Shown in pieces: positions 5,595 to 8,156 of a stretch of 8,156 bases of DNA. Origin of the DNA: Lachnospiraceae bacterium (GTDB lineage Bacteria; Bacillota; Clostridia; Lachnospirales; Lachnospiraceae); the NCBI GenBank assembly GCA_009787745.1, contig WQST01000107.1, forward strand, positions 1 through 8,156, read 5' to 3'. The notes beneath the pieces were generated by a model that saw only the letters and a list, made by a program, of their open reading frames with translations, was not told where the DNA came from and made no database searches. Within the stretch, counting starts at the first letter, position 1, and each line of letters begins with the position of its first letter. A program made the position numbers and the translations under genes.

Positions 5595-7469
5595 TTATTT
5601 CCCGAAGTACTCTTCATACCATTGCTGAAATGCAAAGAACGCCCATATTGTATTTGAGTAAACATTACCCTTTAAATGGCTGCCGTCATTTGAAGCAAGA
5701 TAATTATTTATGATATTTTGTGTCGCGGCCGGGTTAAAAATCTCCTGCCGTTTCAGCAAATCAGGGTTAGCATATGAAATCAACCGCTCGCGTAAAGGTC
5801 CGTGCAGCCATTTATCAAGCGGAACGCAAAAACCTTTCTTTCGCCGTTTTAGCAATTCACGCGGTATATATTCATAAGCTAAATCCTTAATGATGCGTTT
5901 CTTATTTCCCCATTGGTACTTATAGCTATGATGCAGTGAAAAAGAGTATTCCATCACATCGACATCAAGAAAAGGGCATCTTGCTTCTAACGAATATTTC
6001 ATTGATGCCCGGTCAACCTTACACAGAATATCGCCCGGAAGATAATGCATCATATCAAGAAGCATCCGCCGCCGCTGCCAGTTTGGTTCATGATAATCCG
6101 CTTCAACATGATATAGTTCGGGTAATCCGCAAAAGGTCATTTCGCGAATCATCTTAATATAGTTTAACCCGCCGAATTGCGTCTTCGTTTCATAATTACG
6201 GTTTTTTGCAATTACTTGCACCATGAAAGGAAGCTTATCAAGCAAAGTCACCCCCTTTCCAATCGGAAACCGAGTGATTCTATTCGTTATCGCGCCCGGG
6301 AAATCCAGTATTTTTGCCCATGTCATCAAAGGGTAATGATGATACCCGCAAAAAAATTCGTCACCTGCATCGCCTGTAAGTATCACTGTTACATCATTCC
6401 TTGCGAGTTTCGATACCAGCATTGTCGGTATTTGCGAGGCATCAGCAAAAGGCTCATCATAATATTTAGGGATGCTGTCAACCAGACTTATCATTTCTGC
6501 TTCGGAGATATAATGTTCTGTATGCTTAGTACCTAAATGTTTCGCTATCGCCAAAGCGTATGGTGCTTCATCTCGTCTTTTATCTTCAAAACCAATACAA
6601 AATGTTTTAATCGGATCATCACTTAGATTCTGCATTAACGCTGTAATTAATGATGAGTCATAACCGCCGCTTAAGAATGAACCTAATGGTACATCAGCGA
6701 TCATCCGCATTTTGACAGCTTGGATTAATTTTTCTTTCAGAATATGCTTCGCTTCTTCGTAGCCGAACGTCAGTTCCTTTTGCTTTTCATGATATACCGC
6801 AATTAAGTCCCACCAAGTTTCTTCTTTAGCCTGTCCGTCTTTGAATTTAAGGTAATGACCCGCTTTAAGTTTTCGGGTATTCTTAAATATAGTATCAGGT
6901 GCATTTATATGAAGCTGATATAAATAATGAGGAATTATTTCCCGTCTTATCTCTTTATTAAATCTTGGATAAGACATGATCGCCTTTAATTCTGACGCAA
7001 AAACAATCTCATTATTTTCAAGCCAAAAGTATAAAGGCTTTTTCCCGATCCGGTCTCTGGCCAGATAAAGGGCATTGTCACGATGGTCGTATAATGCGAA
7101 TGCAAACATACCATTTAGACGGCTTAAGCACTCAATCCCCCATTTCAGGTATGCCGCAATAATAACCTCGGTATCGCTATGTGATGAAAACGGATAATCA
7201 AGCTGTTCCTTTAATTCCTTAAAATTATAAATCTCACCATTAAAAACCAAGCTTACGTGTTTATCATAACTACGCATCGGTTGATGAGCTAAAAATGATA
7301 AATCTATTATTGACAGGCGGCGATGAGCAAGACCGACACACTTCCCCGATGCATGGAAAACCACCTCACCGCTGTCGTCAGGACCACGATGATACATTGT
7401 ATCATTCATCTTCTTAAGTGTTTCCTGTTTAATCTCAGACGGTGAAACAAATCCGCATATTCCGCACAC
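5595..7469 (-). CDS. asnB: Asparagine synthetase B (glutamine-hydrolysing)
   Basis: Converts aspartate, glutamine and ATP to asparagine, glutamate, AMP and PPi. The 624-residue protein has both domains. The N-terminal class II glutaminase has the Cys2 nucleophile exposed after Met removal (MCGICGF), R49 in HRRLSI, NGEIYN (77-82) and SDTE (98-101). The synthetase domain has the PPi loop SGGYDSS (267-273, Tyr where the commonest form has Val), TGDAGDEFFCGY (365-376) and VDRASMKYSLEARCPFLD (485-502). The start must be the GTG at 7469, because Cys must be the second residue; GGAGG lies 5 nt upstream. It begins 14 nt after the purF stop, so it is probably cotranscribed with purF. The Tyr variant and the long C-terminus resemble AsnB copies often found in polysaccharide and peptide gene clusters, so an amide-transfer role other than plain asparagine synthesis is possible. 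I see no truncation or missing catalytic residue. Confidence 0.93.
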   Translation of the reverse strand: MCGICGFVSPSEIKQETLKKMNDTMYHRGPDDSGEVVFHASGKCVGLAHRRLSIIDLSFLAHQPMRSYDKHVSLVFNGEIYNFKELKEQLDYPFSSHSDTEVIIAAYLKWGIECLSRLNGMFAFALYDHRDNALYLARDRIGKKPLYFWLENNEIVFASELKAIMSYPRFNKEIRREIIPHYLYQLHINAPDTIFKNTRKLKAGHYLKFKDGQAKEETWWDLIAVYHEKQKELTFGYEEAKHILKEKLIQAVKMRMIADVPLGSFLSGGYDSSLITALMQNLSDDPIKTFCIGFEDKRRDEAPYALAIAKHLGTKHTEHYISEAEMISLVDSIPKYYDEPFADASQIPTMLVSKLARNDVTVILTGDAGDEFFCGYHHYPLMTWAKILDFPGAITNRITRFPIGKGVTLLDKLPFMVQVIAKNRNYETKTQFGGLNYIKMIREMTFCGLPELYHVEADYHEPNWQRRRMLLDMMHYLPGDILCKVDRASMKYSLEARCPFLDVDVMEYSFSLHHSYKYQWGNKKRIIKDLAYEYIPRELLKRRKKGFCVPLDKWLHGPLRERLISYANPDLLKRQEIFNPAATQNIINNYLASNDGSHLKGNVYSNTIWAFFAFQQWYEEYFGK

Positions 7470-7474
7470 AATAA

Positions 7475-7479
7475 CCTCC
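7475..7479 (-). promoter_or_regulatory. Ribosome binding site that fixes the GTG start of asnB
   Basis: GGAGG on the minus strand, 5 nt before GTG TGC GGA. It lies inside the 14-nt gap after purF. The ORF has no upstream ATG that would keep the catalytic cysteine at position 2. Confidence 0.75.
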
Positions 7480-7483
7480 GCGC

Positions 7484-8156
7484 TTACTTCACATTATTTT
7501 CAAAAATCATTTTATTTGCCTTAAATGTGGTATCATTCCCCGTAAAACATGCCGTACAAAAAGAACGCTCACATTTCGCACATGCTCCCGTTAACCCTTC
7601 AATGCTAATGAATCCCAAGCTATCCGCACCGATTAAGCGGCGGATATCTTCAATGCTCATTTTATTAGCGATCAGGTTTTCCTCACTATCGATATCCGTT
7701 CCGTAATGGCAAGGATGTCTAAAAGGCGGGGCCGAAATACGCATATGAACTTCTTTTGCTCCCGCATCTTTTAAGCTTTTGACAATCCTTGCGCTAGTAG
7801 TTCCGCGCACAATCGAATCATCTACCAAAACAATCCGCTTGCCCTCAACAGCAGATTTAAGCGGTGTCAGTTTCATGTTTACGGCACTGTTTCGCTGCGT
7901 TTGGGTCGGGTAAATAAAGCTCCTGCCGATATAGCGGTTCTTTACAAAGCCCGATACTAAGGGGATTTTGCTTTCTAAACTGTACCCGCTTGCCGCATCC
8001 AGACCTGAATCAGGAACACCGCAAACTACATCTGCATCCGTCGGGTATTCTTTCGCCAAAGCACTGCCCATTTTCACCCTTGCTTCATATACCGATAAGC
8101 CGTCGATAACCGAATCCGATCTGGCGAAATAAACATATTCAAAAATACATAATCCC
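7484..8156 (-). CDS. purF: Amidophosphoribosyltransferase (C-terminal part; start outside window)
   Basis: Catalyses the first committed step of purine synthesis: PRPP plus glutamine to phosphoribosylamine. The window holds the last 223 residues, and the frame stays open through the right edge, beginning GLCIFEYVYFARSDSVIDG. The missing part includes the N-terminal glutaminase domain. Within the phosphoribosyltransferase domain are DADVVCGVPDSGLDAASGYS, GFVKNRYIGRSFI and the PRPP loop IVLVDDSIVRGTTS. ISAPPFRHPCHYGTDIDS and CERSFCTACFTG keep the cysteines that hold the [4Fe-4S] cluster in the Bacillus-type enzyme, so this is probably the iron-sulfur, oxygen-sensitive form. Full-length PurF is about 470 residues. 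A GTG at 8077 is internal and is not a start. The gene is followed closely by asnB. Purine-linked regulation would lie upstream, outside the window. Confidence 0.95.
   Translation of the reverse strand, partial: GLCIFEYVYFARSDSVIDGLSVYEARVKMGSALAKEYPTDADVVCGVPDSGLDAASGYSLESKIPLVSGFVKNRYIGRSFIYPTQTQRNSAVNMKLTPLKSAVEGKRIVLVDDSIVRGTTSARIVKSLKDAGAKEVHMRISAPPFRHPCHYGTDIDSEENLIANKMSIEDIRRLIGADSLGFISIEGLTGACAKCERSFCTACFTGNDTTFKANKMIFENNVK

Noticed and set aside
8075..8077. GTG at 8077 as the start of a short purF
   Set aside because: The frame is open and clearly PurF-like upstream to the window edge, so this codon is internal.

Overview
The window looks like a chromosomal stretch of a low-to-mid GC anaerobic Bacillota, probably Clostridia. 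The reasons are strong GGAGG-type ribosome binding sites, TTGACA/TATAAT-like promoters with 17-nt spacers, an EFR1-type flavodoxin/ferredoxin protein, and a CymR-like Rrf2 regulator beside cysteine genes. Base composition is uneven. One 60-base line inside the tetR-type gene (961-1020) is about 23% GC, while one inside cysK (1801-1860) is about 67%.

Left block (1-1469): a minus-strand EFR1 family gene runs off the left edge and is interrupted by a frameshift between its flavodoxin half (277-729) and its two-cluster ferredoxin half (1-278). Divergent from it is a TetR/AcrR family regulator (882-1469). The two promoters have overlapping -10 boxes. The spacer 1470-1693 carries a strong hairpin and a possible dispersed-repeat fragment.

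Central block (1694-5592), sulfur amino acids: cysK (minus) is divergent from a CymR-like regulator (plus). The regulator is followed directly by a gamma-type trans-sulfuration PLP enzyme and a PatB/MalY-type C-S lyase. Stop, ribosome binding site and start signals are tightly packed (ATGA overlap between the last two genes), so these three genes read as one operon. CysK makes cysteine from O-acetylserine and sulfide. The two PLP enzymes handle cystathionine or other C-S substrates. CymR-family proteins repress such genes, and in Bacillus they do so together with CysK. The cymR promoter has a perfect 16-bp inverted repeat over its -10 box. The gamma-type enzyme lacks about 20 residues that the family normally has.

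Right block (5595-8156), minus strand: the 3' part of purF (first step of purine synthesis) is followed after 14 nt by an intact asnB (glutamine-dependent asparagine synthetase). This unit converges on the sulfur operon with only 2 nt between the stop codons and no visible terminator.

I see no phage, transposase, CRISPR, tRNA or rRNA, and no clear previously undescribed system. The most notable points are the frameshifted EFR1 gene, the internal deletion in the trans-sulfuration enzyme, and the cysK/cymR control region.
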